64,000 nucleotides of DNA from positions 434,001-498,000 of the forward strand of contig OZ244914.1 of assembly GCA_965221795.1 (NCBI GenBank), in the 5' to 3' direction. The notes under the pieces were generated by a model. The model did not search any database. It was not told the origin of the DNA and saw only the letters and a program-made list of their open reading frames with translations. Positions 1-9,110 of the stretch are shown piece after piece; position 1 is the first letter of the stretch, and each line of letters begins with the position of its first letter. Both the position numbers and the translations under genes were made by a program. This stretch comes from VYFG01 sp965221795. Its GTDB lineage: Bacteria; Pseudomonadota; Gammaproteobacteria; Arenicellales; Poriferihabitantaceae.

Positions 1-238
1 TCCCTACGGGTCAATTCAGGTACCCAGTGGGACCGAGCCGATCATCCTGCATCGCGATGCGGTTTCCGGAGGCGGCTACTTCATGATCGGTACGGTGATC
101 TCGGCCGATATGGACCTCATCGGGCAATTGCAACCCCACACCCCAACCCGGTTTGTCAACGTCAACATGGATACCGCGCTTGCCGTGCGTCGTGACCGTT
201 CGGCCATGCTCGAGAACATCCGCAAAGCGTTGGCATAA
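1..238 (+). CDS. C-terminal end of a biotin-dependent carboxyltransferase / 5-oxoprolinase subunit C-like protein (partial)
   Basis: The reading frame is open from the window edge to a TAA at 236-238 and gives 78 residues. The stretch containing GSIQVPSGTEPI, then GGGYFMIGTVISADMDLIGQL, matches the end of the allophanate hydrolase subunit 2 / PxpC / KipA family, where the same order GS(I/V)QVP..GGYP.IATVI..D...LGQL is found. In that family the protein works with a PxpB-like partner on 5-oxoproline or urea-carboxylase-type substrates. The partner and the N-terminus lie outside the window. The frame ends 22 bp before bioY, so the two may be co-transcribed. Family assignment is good; the exact substrate cannot be told from this fragment. 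Confidence 0.7.
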   Translation, partial: PYGSIQVPSGTEPIILHRDAVSGGGYFMIGTVISADMDLIGQLQPHTPTRFVNVNMDTALAVRRDRSAMLENIRKALA

Positions 239-260
239 CCGTATCCAAAGGACCAAAACC

Positions 261-854
261 ATGGGCGAACTTACCTTGAGACCCAATACGCTGGCGCAAA
301 CCGCATGGACCACGGACAAGACACTGGTCAGGAACATCACTTTGGCTGTTTTGGGCAGCATTGCGCTTTGGATTTCTGCCAAGATCAGCATTCCTTTCTG
401 GCCAGTGCCCCTCACCATGCAGACACTGGTGGTGTTGATGATGGGGATGGCTTTTGGACCAAGGCTGGGGGTGGCAACCGTGTTTCTCTACCTCGCAGAA
501 GGGGCTCTCGGACTTCCGGTGTTCTCGGGCACTCCCGAGAAGGGGATTGGGATTGCTTATATGATGAGCACAACTGGGGGATATCTGTTCGGGTTCGTTC
601 TTGCGGCCGGCACAGTTGGTTATCTCGCCGAGCGTGGCTGGGACCGTACTCCCTGGACGACGGCAACTGCGATGCTGATCGGCAACGTCGTGATTTACAT
701 ACCGGGTCTTCTTTGGCTCGGATCCATCGTCGGCTGGGACAAACCGGTCCTTGCCTGGGGTCTCACCCCCTTCCTGGCGGGTGACGCACTGAAACTGGCT
801 CTCGCGGCAGTCTTGATGCCATCGCTCTGGAAACTGCTGCCGACACCAAAATGA
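261..854 (+). CDS. bioY: BioY biotin transporter S component
   Basis: This 197-residue hydrophobic protein has about six membrane segments and reads as BioY, the substrate-binding S component of an ECF-type biotin importer. Typical BioY features are the region IPFWPVPLTMQTLVVL near residue 45, the FGPRLG turn, and a glycine-rich GGYLFGFVLAA segment. I chose the ATG at 261 because an AAAGGA ribosome-binding site lies 10 bp upstream (246-251) and the BioY homology begins just after it; the frame stays open further upstream but that part overlaps the preceding gene. No EcfA or EcfT genes are visible nearby, so it either works alone, as some BioY proteins do, or shares an energy module encoded elsewhere. 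Confidence 0.9.
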   Translation: MGELTLRPNTLAQTAWTTDKTLVRNITLAVLGSIALWISAKISIPFWPVPLTMQTLVVLMMGMAFGPRLGVATVFLYLAEGALGLPVFSGTPEKGIGIAYMMSTTGGYLFGFVLAAGTVGYLAERGWDRTPWTTATAMLIGNVVIYIPGLLWLGSIVGWDKPVLAWGLTPFLAGDALKLALAAVLMPSLWKLLPTPK

Positions 855-1110
855 CCAGGAAGGCGGTAGGCCAGCGTAATCGATTACCAGAACCACCGCA
901 TTGCCCGGCGATACAAGCGGACTCACCGAACGGCGGTAGAACATGCGTTTGATCGTCGTGCATTCATGCGGGCGTCTGGGCTGGCCTTGATAGCCGCAAC
1001 AACAACCAAGGCAAGCCTCGTTTCCGGATGGTCATGCTCCAGCAACCCCGCATCCAAAGCAAAAGAATCATCGGAAAATTCGACAGAATCGGCACTATGT
1101 CGGTTGCCCC

Positions 1111-3366
1111 CTATTCGGCCCCAGGCCAACCGGGATTGGAGAGATAACGAATCGCTTCATTGCATACTGCCCTTCGGCGAGATTCGCCCAGGTCGTATCG
1201 ATCCAGGTTCATTACCTTATTCCAGGCTGCCACAAAATCCCGCACAAACTTGCTATCGGCATCTGCCGCAGCATAGACCTCGGCCAAGGCGCGCAACTCG
1301 CTGTTGGACCCGAAAATCAGGTCCAGGCGGGTAGCGGTCCATTTCCTCTTTCCCGTCTTCCGGTCTCGGCCTTCATACACATTACGGTCTTCCGTCAATG
1401 GCAACCATTCCGTGTTCATATCGAGCAGGTTCAAAAAAAAGTGGTTGGTCAGGGCATCGGGCCGGTGGGTAAAGTGACCATGCTTGGAACCATCCGCATT
1501 GGTATCAAGCACCCGCATCCCGCCGATCAACACAGTCATTTCCGGCAGCGTGAGGGTAAGCCGCTGCGCCTGGTCGATCAGCAGTTGTTCGGCCGGTACT
1601 TGACAATCCGCCTTTTGGTAATTCCGAAACCCATCCGCAACTGGTTCGAGCAACTGAAACGACTCCACATCTGTTTGGGGCTGGGTGGCGTCCGTACGCC
1701 CCGGCGTAAACGGCACAATCACATGCTCGCCATCCTCGAAGGCCGCCCGTTCTACCGCCTCACAACCGGCAAGGACAATCATATCGGCCATGGAGATTTT
1801 CCGATTCCCGAATTCCGGGTCGTTGTTAAAACGGGTTCGGATCTGTTCCAATACTCTCAGCAGTTTTTGCAGGCGGTCGGGTTGATTGACCTCCCAGTCC
1901 TTCTGGGGAGCCAGGCAAATTCGACCCCCATTGGCACCGCCTCGCAGGTCGGACCCACGAAAGGTCGAGGCCGCACCCCACGCGAGGGAGACCAGTTCGG
2001 ACACGGGTATACGAAGGTGCCGGATCTCGTCCTTCAACACGGTAGCGTCGTAGTCGGTAATCAACTCGTGATCTACTTTCGGAACCGGGTCTTGCCAGAT
2101 CAGATCTTCCTTTGGCACCTCCGGACCCAGATAGCGGGATCGCGGCCCCAAGTCCCGATGGGTCAGCTTGAACCAGGCCCGAGCGAAGGCATCGGCAAAT
2201 TCATCCGGGTGCTCATGGAACCGCTTGGCAATGGGTCCATAGATCGGGTCCATTCGCATGGCCATATCCGCCGTTGTCATGATCACCGGCACTTGCCTCG
2301 ACTGATCATCGGCGGCTGGAGCCTGATTACCCTCTCCAGGTTCCTTGGGAGTCCACTGCCAGGCCCCTGCCGGACTTTTGGTCAGTTCCCATTCATTCCC
2401 GAACAACATCTCGAAATAGGTGTTGTCCCATGTGGTTGGCGTCGGGGTCCAGGATCCTTCCAGACCACTGCCGGTCTGGTCTGCGCCCTTGCCGCTGCCA
2501 TGTCGGTTCTTCCAGCCCAACCCCTGCTCCTCGACGGGAGCAGCTTCGGGCTCCGGGCCGACGAGGGCAGCATCACCCGCGCCATGACACTTGCCGAACG
2601 TATGGCCGCCGGCGGTCAGTGCCACCGTCTCTTCATCATTCATCGCCATGCGGGCAAATGTCTCGCGCACATCCTGTCCAGAAGCTACGGGATCCGGGTT
2701 CCCATCGGGACCTTCCGGATTCACGTAAATCAGCCCCATTTGCACCGCCGCCAGGGGATGCGCCAACTCCCGTTCGCCTGAGTAGCGCTCATTACCCAAC
2801 CAGGTGTCTTCCCGTCCCCAGTCGATATCCTTCTCCGGCTCCCAGATATCCTCGCGGCCCCCGGCAAAGCCAAAGGTCTTGAACCCCATCGATTCCAGAG
2901 CCACATTGCCCGCAAGGATGAAAAGATCCGCCCAGGAAATTCTCTGGCCATATTTCTGCTTGATCGGCCATAAAAGGCGGCGGGCCTTGTCCAGGTTGAC
3001 ATTGTCAGGCCAACTGTTGATCGGAGCGAAACGCTGGTTGCCAGTACCCGCGCCACCCCGGCCATCACCGATGCGGTAAGTGCCCGCGCTGTGCCATGCC
3101 ATGCGAATGAAAAACGGGCCATAGTGTCCATAGTCTGCCGGCCACCAATCCTGGGAATCCGTCATCAGGTCGTGGAGGTCGCTCTTCACCGCATCGAAAT
3201 CCAGCTGCTGAAACTCCTCGGCATAGCAGAACTCCGGGTCCATGGGATTTCCCTGGGACGAATGCTGGCGCAGGATATCCAGATTCAACCGATTCGGCCA
3301 CCAGTCCTGGTTGGAAGTCCCTCCGCCCGCGCTATGGACGACGGGACATTGATCTTGCTTACTCAT
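1111..3366 (-). CDS. katG: Catalase-peroxidase KatG
   Basis: This 751-residue bifunctional haem catalase-peroxidase removes hydrogen peroxide. The distal site is RMAWHSAGTYR with Arg88, Trp91 and His92. Tyr214 (in LIYVNPEGP) and Met240 (in RMAMND) complete the Trp-Tyr-Met adduct needed for catalase activity, and His255 in GGHTFGK is the proximal haem ligand. The second, non-haem domain follows, with AGCEAVERAAF and VPFTPGRTDATQ. The start at 3366 (MSKQDQCP) has an AGGGG ribosome-binding site and fits the family; a longer open frame to 3465 is unlikely to be translated. After the usual family end (VMNLDRYDL) there are about 25 extra residues rich in Arg and Asn, which is unusual. Confidence 0.96.
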   Translation of the reverse strand: MSKQDQCPVVHSAGGGTSNQDWWPNRLNLDILRQHSSQGNPMDPEFCYAEEFQQLDFDAVKSDLHDLMTDSQDWWPADYGHYGPFFIRMAWHSAGTYRIGDGRGGAGTGNQRFAPINSWPDNVNLDKARRLLWPIKQKYGQRISWADLFILAGNVALESMGFKTFGFAGGREDIWEPEKDIDWGREDTWLGNERYSGERELAHPLAAVQMGLIYVNPEGPDGNPDPVASGQDVRETFARMAMNDEETVALTAGGHTFGKCHGAGDAALVGPEPEAAPVEEQGLGWKNRHGSGKGADQTGSGLEGSWTPTPTTWDNTYFEMLFGNEWELTKSPAGAWQWTPKEPGEGNQAPAADDQSRQVPVIMTTADMAMRMDPIYGPIAKRFHEHPDEFADAFARAWFKLTHRDLGPRSRYLGPEVPKEDLIWQDPVPKVDHELITDYDATVLKDEIRHLRIPVSELVSLAWGAASTFRGSDLRGGANGGRICLAPQKDWEVNQPDRLQKLLRVLEQIRTRFNNDPEFGNRKISMADMIVLAGCEAVERAAFEDGEHVIVPFTPGRTDATQPQTDVESFQLLEPVADGFRNYQKADCQVPAEQLLIDQAQRLTLTLPEMTVLIGGMRVLDTNADGSKHGHFTHRPDALTNHFFLNLLDMNTEWLPLTEDRNVYEGRDRKTGKRKWTATRLDLIFGSNSELRALAEVYAAADADSKFVRDFVAAWNKVMNLDRYDLGESRRRAVCNEAIRYLSNPGWPGAE

Positions 3367-3454
3367 TAGGCGAACCCCTGTCAGAAACAATAATGATGAG
3401 ATTGAGAACCTGCATTGTACCCATCTACAAAAAATTTGCAGAACTTCTGTGCAT

Positions 3455-4624
3455 TCATGGCACACGATATCCGGTCAATTCCATATAGCCCCATCCCCGA
3501 ACCGGCTCTCCATTCCAGATACCCTCCACATCCACCAGGCCTTCGAAATAACGCACCGTAAGATTCATTTCCTGCTGGTCGAGTACCGGGCTCACCTGCA
3601 GGGACCACTGGTCTTCCGGGGTGGTTCCCTCAATGTCCCAATCGACCGGATACGATGCATCCTGGCGGGGATTGGACCAGAATCTACGAGGGGTCAGCTG
3701 CACAACCGTCTGCCCGGGGAATCGCTTGTTGTGGTTGGCATCCAGGATGGTAGCAGACCGGAAAGGGTCTTGATCTGACTCCCGGACCTGAAAGGCCATC
3801 ACCCGGTAACCATTGTCCAGATTCAGTGAAAACCAGTCCCAACCCTGTTGCTCTGAAGTCAACACAGCGGTAGACCACTCCCGGTCCATCCAGGATTCTC
3901 CCTGGACAACAAATGTTTCCGTTCCGATGCGGACAGTTCCATGGGTCACCAGACCGGGCAGGGAATAGTAGTAGCTGGCCGCACTCCCCTCTGCATTCTT
4001 GGTACTGTAGCCGGCATCACCCTGCAATATCGGAGGGGAAACCGATTCCAAGTTGAAATCCAGGGTAAGATCGTCTGTTTCGGCTTCCAGGCGGGCGATG
4101 AAACAACTCCGACAGTTATTGGATGAACCAATCCTCTCTACAGACCAGTGATGGGTCCAGACATGGAACCGGTCACTTTCCGCCCCCGCAAGGCCGAGAA
4201 CCCCCCGGGAGAAATCCTCCGCCGCCATAAACCGTTGGCCGACAACATCGGTCACAGCCAAATGCGCCATCCAGGTCTGACGGGAAGACCAGGCCGAATC
4301 TGCCGATTGAACAGCCTCTCCAGAACCGAAGCGAAAAAACGTCAGCTGGTAGCCGAACACTCTCTCCTTGGCACTCTCAAGCCGGCCGGTAAAGTACCAC
4401 CACTCCTGCCGAAAATCCGAATGAACTCCATGGTCCCGGGGAAAGACAATCGGCCGCCCGGGCAATACTTGGGCAAAGGAATCCTCGGGAGACTGGGCGA
4501 GGAAAGTCATCAGACGGTCCTCGGCCGGCGATTCCTGCTGCAACTCGTTGCCTGGCTGCAGCAGCATGAATACTCCCAGCAGGATCAGGGACAACGCTCC
4601 AACCCATGCCGCTTTGCGGATCAT
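3455..4624 (-). CDS. AttH/CrtC-like lipocalin-domain secreted protein
   Basis: This 389-residue protein has an N-terminal signal or lipid anchor segment (hydrophobic residues 8-22), followed by the hallmark HSDFRQEWWYFTGRL of the AttH / hydroxyneurosporene-dehydrogenase-like lipocalin family (PF07143 type). Later family signatures include WMAHLAVTDV near residue 110 and the double-barrel motif GESWMDREWSTA near residue 240. Its start codon overlaps the stop of the ABC permease by four bases (ATGA), so it is translationally coupled. AttH-type proteins are regularly encoded after an FtsX-type permease and its ATPase, where they are thought to handle a lipid-like substrate in the periplasm. The substrate is unknown. 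No carotenoid genes are nearby, so a CrtC role is unlikely. Confidence 0.85.
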   Translation of the reverse strand: MIRKAAWVGALSLILLGVFMLLQPGNELQQESPAEDRLMTFLAQSPEDSFAQVLPGRPIVFPRDHGVHSDFRQEWWYFTGRLESAKERVFGYQLTFFRFGSGEAVQSADSAWSSRQTWMAHLAVTDVVGQRFMAAEDFSRGVLGLAGAESDRFHVWTHHWSVERIGSSNNCRSCFIARLEAETDDLTLDFNLESVSPPILQGDAGYSTKNAEGSAASYYYSLPGLVTHGTVRIGTETFVVQGESWMDREWSTAVLTSEQQGWDWFSLNLDNGYRVMAFQVRESDQDPFRSATILDANHNKRFPGQTVVQLTPRRFWSNPRQDASYPVDWDIEGTTPEDQWSLQVSPVLDQQEMNLTVRYFEGLVDVEGIWNGEPVRGWGYMELTGYRVP

Positions 4625-7134
4625 GACTCTCTACCCAGTCCCGTCATCCCAGACGCGCGGAACTTCCGGCGCTGTTCCCGCCCATGCTGCCAGGCTGGAA
4701 AAATAGCTGCCGCCACTCCCGCACCAACCGACAGAGCCCAGGCTTGCCATACCGGATACCAGGACATCCAGAGTTCCATCGACCAACCAAAAGAGCGCAC
4801 ATTGATCACATGAATCAGAATCAGGGACAATAATACTCCCAGTGGAATCGCCACCAAGCCGGCCACAAAACCGATCAGGCCTGCCTCCAGGACCAGCATG
4901 CCACTGACCTGGCCCCTGCTGAAACCAATTCTCGACAACAAGTCCAACTCCCAGCGGCGTTCCAGTAGCAGGGCCATCAAGGCAGACAGGACCCCGACCA
5001 CCGCAACGATGACAGACAGCCATCGCAAGACCTCGGTAATCCGAAAAGTCTGGTCAAATACCGACAAGGATTCCTGCCGGAGGTCTCGATTCGAGCGCAC
5101 ATACAGCCCCGATGGGGTGGTGGACTCTGCCAGAATCATCTCAATGACCTGTTTCACATCGCTCTCCGGTTCCAGATAGAGAGCCGCCGAAATCGGCTGG
5201 AAAGAATCAAAAAACCGATTCCAGGTATTCACATCCATGGTCACAAGCCCCTGATCACTGGAATAGTCCCGGTATACCGCGGCAATGGTAAACGATTGCA
5301 TTCCACGATCCGTAGGCAACCGGATTCCCGCTCCGGGAGCAAGCCCCATCCGACGCGAAAGCGGCTCGCTGACCAGCACTTCGCCCTCTTGCTGAAATCG
5401 TGACCACAGACCATCCGTTTCACCTTCCAGTATTCGAAACCCAGCAAACCCGGCTGGGGGGGTGTCCAACACAAAGACCGTGACCGGTCCCGTTGGGGTC
5501 TCCAGTTCCAGTCGATTTCCAGTACTCAATGATCGCACCATGGGCAATGCCTGGAGAGTCCCGATCAGGTTTTCGGTCAGGAAAGGAATCTCAGAACCGC
5601 GGGCCGAGAGGTAAATATCCGCTCGCAGATAGTGCTCCAGCCAATCCTCTACCGAATAACGGAAACTCTGGATCATGAGTTCGACCCCCAATGTGGCCGA
5701 GACCGCGACGGAAAGCGCAGCCACCGCCACTCCGGTACGGTCGAGATGTCTGCCCGCATTGCGTATGGCCAGCCTGGGAATCAGCCACCGAGGATGACGG
5801 CCCTGCAAACCGGCGAGCCCAAGACAATGATGAAGTAGCCACGGCCCCATCATCGACAATGCACAAATCAGCAGAAACAGTCCGGCAAATGGCAGCACCA
5901 GTGAATTGCCGGAGAATCCCACCAGCAGCGCTGCACATACCGAAAGTCCCAAGGACCACGGCAACCATCGTGGAGCCAGGCTTCGCCATCCGACGGCTCT
6001 TCCGGTTTCGCGGAGCAGGCAGACCGGACTCTCCCGGCTGACGGCCCATGCGGGCACCAAACCTGCCAGGACGCTGCCCGCCAATCCCACCGCCAAGGCC
6101 TTGAACAGGGTCCAGAACTCCAGTATCGGAACCGGAGATACCAGTCGATAGTAGAGGGTATTGATGGTAACGCCCACCCACCCTGTGAGGGTTTCTGCCA
6201 ACACCACGCCCAGCAGAATCCCGCAAGCTGTACCGACTGCTGCCAGTACCATCAATTCGACCAGCAACAGTCCGAGAAATTGCCCGGAGGTAACCCCCAT
6301 GGATGCGAACAGCCCGAGTAGCTTCCGGCGTCGGACCACCTGAAAACTGACCGCACTGTACACCAGGAACATCGCCACCACGAACGCCAGCAGGCTGAGT
6401 GCCGTCAGATTGGTTCGGAAGGCCCGGCTCATCTCCTGGCGGGCCGAATGCTGAATACCCAGGTCAATCAATCTGACATGATCCGGCAAGAGTGCCCGCA
6501 AGAGCGGTTCATCCTTCGATTCCAGGCGCAAGTCAATATAACTGATTTCTCCCTGCATCCCCAGGAAATCCTGGGCCCAGGCAATGTCGGACACCAGTAA
6601 TCGGGAATCGCCGCTCCGCATCCTGAGCGTGCCAACCGGATTGAACCGCTGCTGCTGGCCTCTGTATTCGATGATAACAGGGCCCTGTTCATCTGACATC
6701 AAATGTTGGGGCAAATAGATCGGCCAAGGCAATGCATCGGCAATGGATTCGTTTCCACCCACCCCCCGGTCCAAACCCAGTTCCCGCAGTCGGAAGTCAC
6801 TGAACGGGTCGACTCCAATCAGTGACCAATCGCCTTCCTGCCCGGAGAGGGACACCGGCACATGGATGACCGGAGCGGCTGCACGAATGCCCGCATCCAC
6901 CCGCACCAGTCGGTAGATGGATTCGTCGAGGGCGTTGGTGCCACCCGTCAGACGGTGTGTAGCCGCTCCGGATATGACCCGGTCCGCCCGATGAAATTCC
7001 GCCATCGCAGAATGGTTGGCAATATCGACCCCCACAATGACGCACACCCCCATGGTCACACTGAGTACTGTCAGCACCAGTTGGCCGGGATTTCGCATCG
7101 AATCCCGGAACAGGGCAAAGACTACCAGTCCCAT
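4621..7134 (-). CDS. FtsX-family ABC transporter permease (MacB/LolC type, duplicated)
   Basis: This 837-residue permease has an N-terminal membrane segment, a long periplasmic domain, a block of three segments (around residues 240-350), more central segments, a second periplasmic domain, and a C-terminal block of three segments. This is the double-FtsX layout of large permeases of the AttF/AttG and YbbP type. Such proteins do not move a substrate through the membrane in the classical way; they transmit force to periplasmic lipoprotein or lipid-handling partners. The gene starts 13 bp inside the ATPase gene and ends with a 4-bp overlap with the lipocalin gene, so the three form one tightly coupled operon. 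Confidence in the family is high; the substrate is unknown. Confidence 0.9.
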   Translation of the reverse strand: MGLVVFALFRDSMRNPGQLVLTVLSVTMGVCVIVGVDIANHSAMAEFHRADRVISGAATHRLTGGTNALDESIYRLVRVDAGIRAAAPVIHVPVSLSGQEGDWSLIGVDPFSDFRLRELGLDRGVGGNESIADALPWPIYLPQHLMSDEQGPVIIEYRGQQQRFNPVGTLRMRSGDSRLLVSDIAWAQDFLGMQGEISYIDLRLESKDEPLLRALLPDHVRLIDLGIQHSARQEMSRAFRTNLTALSLLAFVVAMFLVYSAVSFQVVRRRKLLGLFASMGVTSGQFLGLLLVELMVLAAVGTACGILLGVVLAETLTGWVGVTINTLYYRLVSPVPILEFWTLFKALAVGLAGSVLAGLVPAWAVSRESPVCLLRETGRAVGWRSLAPRWLPWSLGLSVCAALLVGFSGNSLVLPFAGLFLLICALSMMGPWLLHHCLGLAGLQGRHPRWLIPRLAIRNAGRHLDRTGVAVAALSVAVSATLGVELMIQSFRYSVEDWLEHYLRADIYLSARGSEIPFLTENLIGTLQALPMVRSLSTGNRLELETPTGPVTVFVLDTPPAGFAGFRILEGETDGLWSRFQQEGEVLVSEPLSRRMGLAPGAGIRLPTDRGMQSFTIAAVYRDYSSDQGLVTMDVNTWNRFFDSFQPISAALYLEPESDVKQVIEMILAESTTPSGLYVRSNRDLRQESLSVFDQTFRITEVLRWLSVIVAVVGVLSALMALLLERRWELDLLSRIGFSRGQVSGMLVLEAGLIGFVAGLVAIPLGVLLSLILIHVINVRSFGWSMELWMSWYPVWQAWALSVGAGVAAAIFPAWQHGREQRRKFRASGMTGLGRES

Positions 7135-7832
7135 GCATCCAGCTCCCCGTCCACCAGTTGCAAGCGTCGACTGGCGGCATGGCTGGCCTGTCGGCTGTGT
7201 GTAACCATGATCACACAGGTACCACGCTGCGCCAAGGTACGGAGCAGTTCAGTGACGGCGGTCCCTCGTTCCCGGTCCAGATTGCCGGTCGGCTCATCGG
7301 CCAGAATGACTGGCGGATCATGCACGGCTGCCCGCAACACGGCCAGTCTTTGCTGTTCGCCCCCGGACAAGGTGTTGGGGTAGGCTTGCCGCCGCGAGTA
7401 CAGGCCGAATTCAGCCAGGAGTGCATCAATATGGCCCGCCGGCTCCTCCACCCGATTGAGCATCAGGGGCAATCGCAAATTCTCTGCCACGGTCAGTGTG
7501 GGAATCAGGTTGAAGAACTGGAATACCAGGCCAATGTGCTTTCTTCGATGCCGTGTGCACTCATCATACGCCAATGACGTTACTTCTCGACCGGCTACCG
7601 ATATGGTTCCCTGGTCCGGGCGGTCCAGCCCGGACAGCAGGTTGAGGAAAGTGGACTTGCCCGAGCCACTGGGTCCTCCGATGGCCACAAACTCCCCCGC
7701 ACTCGCCACAAAATCCACTGTAGAAAGGATGCGGCGATCACTGTTCCCTTCGCGATAGGTTTTCGTGATCGCCTGCACATCCACTACGATGGCTCCGGGA
7801 TTCGCCATCCGGTTCGGTTTGCGATGATCCAT
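7122..7832 (-). CDS. ABC transporter ATP-binding protein (LolD/MacB type)
   Basis: This 236-residue ATPase has a Walker A GPSGSGKST at residues 53-61, a Q-loop, the signature LSGGEQQRLAV, a Walker B with ADEPTGNLD, and an H-loop in MVTHSR. The DEPTGNLD form is typical of the LolD/MacB/FtsE group that partners FtsX-type permeases. Two starts are possible, at 7832 and at the ATG at 7808 (MANPG); both leave the nucleotide-binding domain complete. It overlaps the permease by 13 bp and follows the histidine phosphatase after 20 bp. It powers the permease encoded just downstream. Confidence 0.92.
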   Translation of the reverse strand: MDHRKPNRMANPGAIVVDVQAITKTYREGNSDRRILSTVDFVASAGEFVAIGGPSGSGKSTFLNLLSGLDRPDQGTISVAGREVTSLAYDECTRHRRKHIGLVFQFFNLIPTLTVAENLRLPLMLNRVEEPAGHIDALLAEFGLYSRRQAYPNTLSGGEQQRLAVLRAAVHDPPVILADEPTGNLDRERGTAVTELLRTLAQRGTCVIMVTHSRQASHAASRRLQLVDGELDAWDW

Positions 7833-7852
7833 CCGAAACGATGACGCAGTGT

Positions 7853-8455
7853 TCAGTATGGCGTCGGAATCCGGCCCAAAACCGAGATGGTTCCGGCTTC
7901 CTCCTGTCGAAAGACGATCACTTCCCCCGACCCGGGCACGATTCCGGTCAGTCCGGTAATGTTTACCTGGTGCGTCACCAGAACCAGTGGTTTTTCAGAT
8001 GTGCGCATAGCCAGCCAAGAGGCCAGACGCCGGGTTGCTTCACCGGCCAAACTCATATCGGCAAAAAAGGAATTCAACACTGGCAGGTCGGTGGCCGGCC
8101 CGATGCCCAATCCCTGAGCCGTTTCCCGACAGCGGCACCACTGGCTGGTGAAGACCTCTGCGACCCGGATACCGTGCTCACGAAAGCGTTGGCCAATCTT
8201 CCGGGCCTGTTTCCTTCCTTCGTCAGACAGGTTGCGTTGGGTGGTGCAGTCATCCAAGGTAAATCCTGCAGGATCACCTGTACCAGGCGCATACGCATGA
8301 CGGAGAAGGGCCACATGACTTCCCTCCGCGATCGCCTGCCAAAGAACCGCGGCATCCATATCTTCCCCGGCCAGAGCCCGTTCCGATGCGATGGCAAAAA
8401 AGCCCAGAAAGACCCAACCGAGGATATCCCGGGAGCCATGCTCTATTCTCATCAT
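7853..8455 (-). CDS. Exported histidine phosphatase-family protein
   Basis: This 200-residue protein begins with a signal peptide (hydrophobic residues 11-24, then ASERALAGE) and carries the phosphohistidine motif LLRHAYAPG, with Arg52 and His53. Further catalytic positions are RNLSDEGRKQA, the ETAQ segment and the distal His in VTHQVNITGLTG. It belongs to the periplasmic branch of the histidine phosphatase superfamily (PF00300). It is the first gene of the minus-strand cassette, 20 bp before the ABC ATPase, so it probably acts on the same periplasmic or lipid-linked substrate, possibly a phosphorylated one. That link is inference from gene order. Confidence 0.85.
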   Translation of the reverse strand: MMRIEHGSRDILGWVFLGFFAIASERALAGEDMDAAVLWQAIAEGSHVALLRHAYAPGTGDPAGFTLDDCTTQRNLSDEGRKQARKIGQRFREHGIRVAEVFTSQWCRCRETAQGLGIGPATDLPVLNSFFADMSLAGEATRRLASWLAMRTSEKPLVLVTHQVNITGLTGIVPGSGEVIVFRQEEAGTISVLGRIPTPY

Positions 8456-8516
8456 GGATCAGTTTTCGGAATCAGAGAAAACCCTAATCATAACCGCTGG
8501 TCCGGCAGACTCGCCA

Positions 8517-8550
8517 CCTGCATGGTATTACCTCCTGCATGGTATTACTT
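8517..8550. repeat. 17-bp tandem direct repeat
   Basis: CCTGCATGGTATTAC followed by two bases occurs twice back to back (8517-8533 and 8534-8550), with only one mismatch in the second spacer. It lies about 60-95 bp upstream of the minus-strand histidine phosphatase-ABC operon, a normal position for paired operator sites. No regulator is encoded next to it. The rest of 8456-9110 holds no recognisable gene. Confidence 0.6.
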
Positions 8551-9023
8551 CGGATTGGGATTTTTCTCTCCGACAAGTCTCACATGACGGGCTCGGCTGA
8601 ACATGGGACCACAGCCACCCGAAACCGTTTCGCTTCGGATCCGGATTTCGCAGATTCCCCATCATGAAACCATGACTTGACCTGCGTCGCACCGCCATGT
8701 TCCGGAACATCTCTATAATTTGTTTATGGGCATTGATTCCTGCCTCTGTTCCGACACGACATCAACCGCTGGCGGTTATAGATATTGAGTGCCGCGCCAC
8801 ATCATTCACACGATATGAAAAGCAGCAGATCTCAGTACTCCAGCAAAAAAGAGTGCTCTGTACTATGCTGCCATATACCATTTCTCAAATATAGTGATCT
8901 TTCCGAGATTCGTAATCTGGAAATGAGGCCATAGCAAAGGAATTCCCTTTCCACCCCGAGGTGCAACATCCGGATGGTACAAACCTGTACATTTTTTCGG
9001 GGATTATATGCTTGACTCCCTTA

Positions 9024-9050
9024 TTGACACATTGCATCGGATGATATAAG
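9024..9050 (+). promoter_or_regulatory. Candidate sigma-70-type promoter for the autotransporter
   Basis: TTGACA at 9024-9029 is a perfect -35 box. TATAAG at 9045-9050 is a plausible -10 box, but the 15-bp spacer is short. The surrounding DNA is AT-rich. It lies about 60 bp before the autotransporter start, which has a good AGGAG ribosome-binding site at 9101-9107. Confidence 0.45.
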
Positions 9051-9110
9051 TTTGTGGCTTCGTAACTGGCCGCTTACCGGGCTGGCCGGCAACCATAGAT
9101 AGAGGAGATC

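Noticed and set aside
1441..2781. A 446-codon open frame on the plus strand
   Set aside because: It is wholly antisense to katG, whose motifs are complete; the frame has no family-like sequence and arises from codon bias.
3455..4624. The lipocalin-like gene as a carotenoid hydratase (CrtC)
   Set aside because: No carotenoid genes are nearby, and the operon with ABC transporter genes points to the AttH group of the same family.
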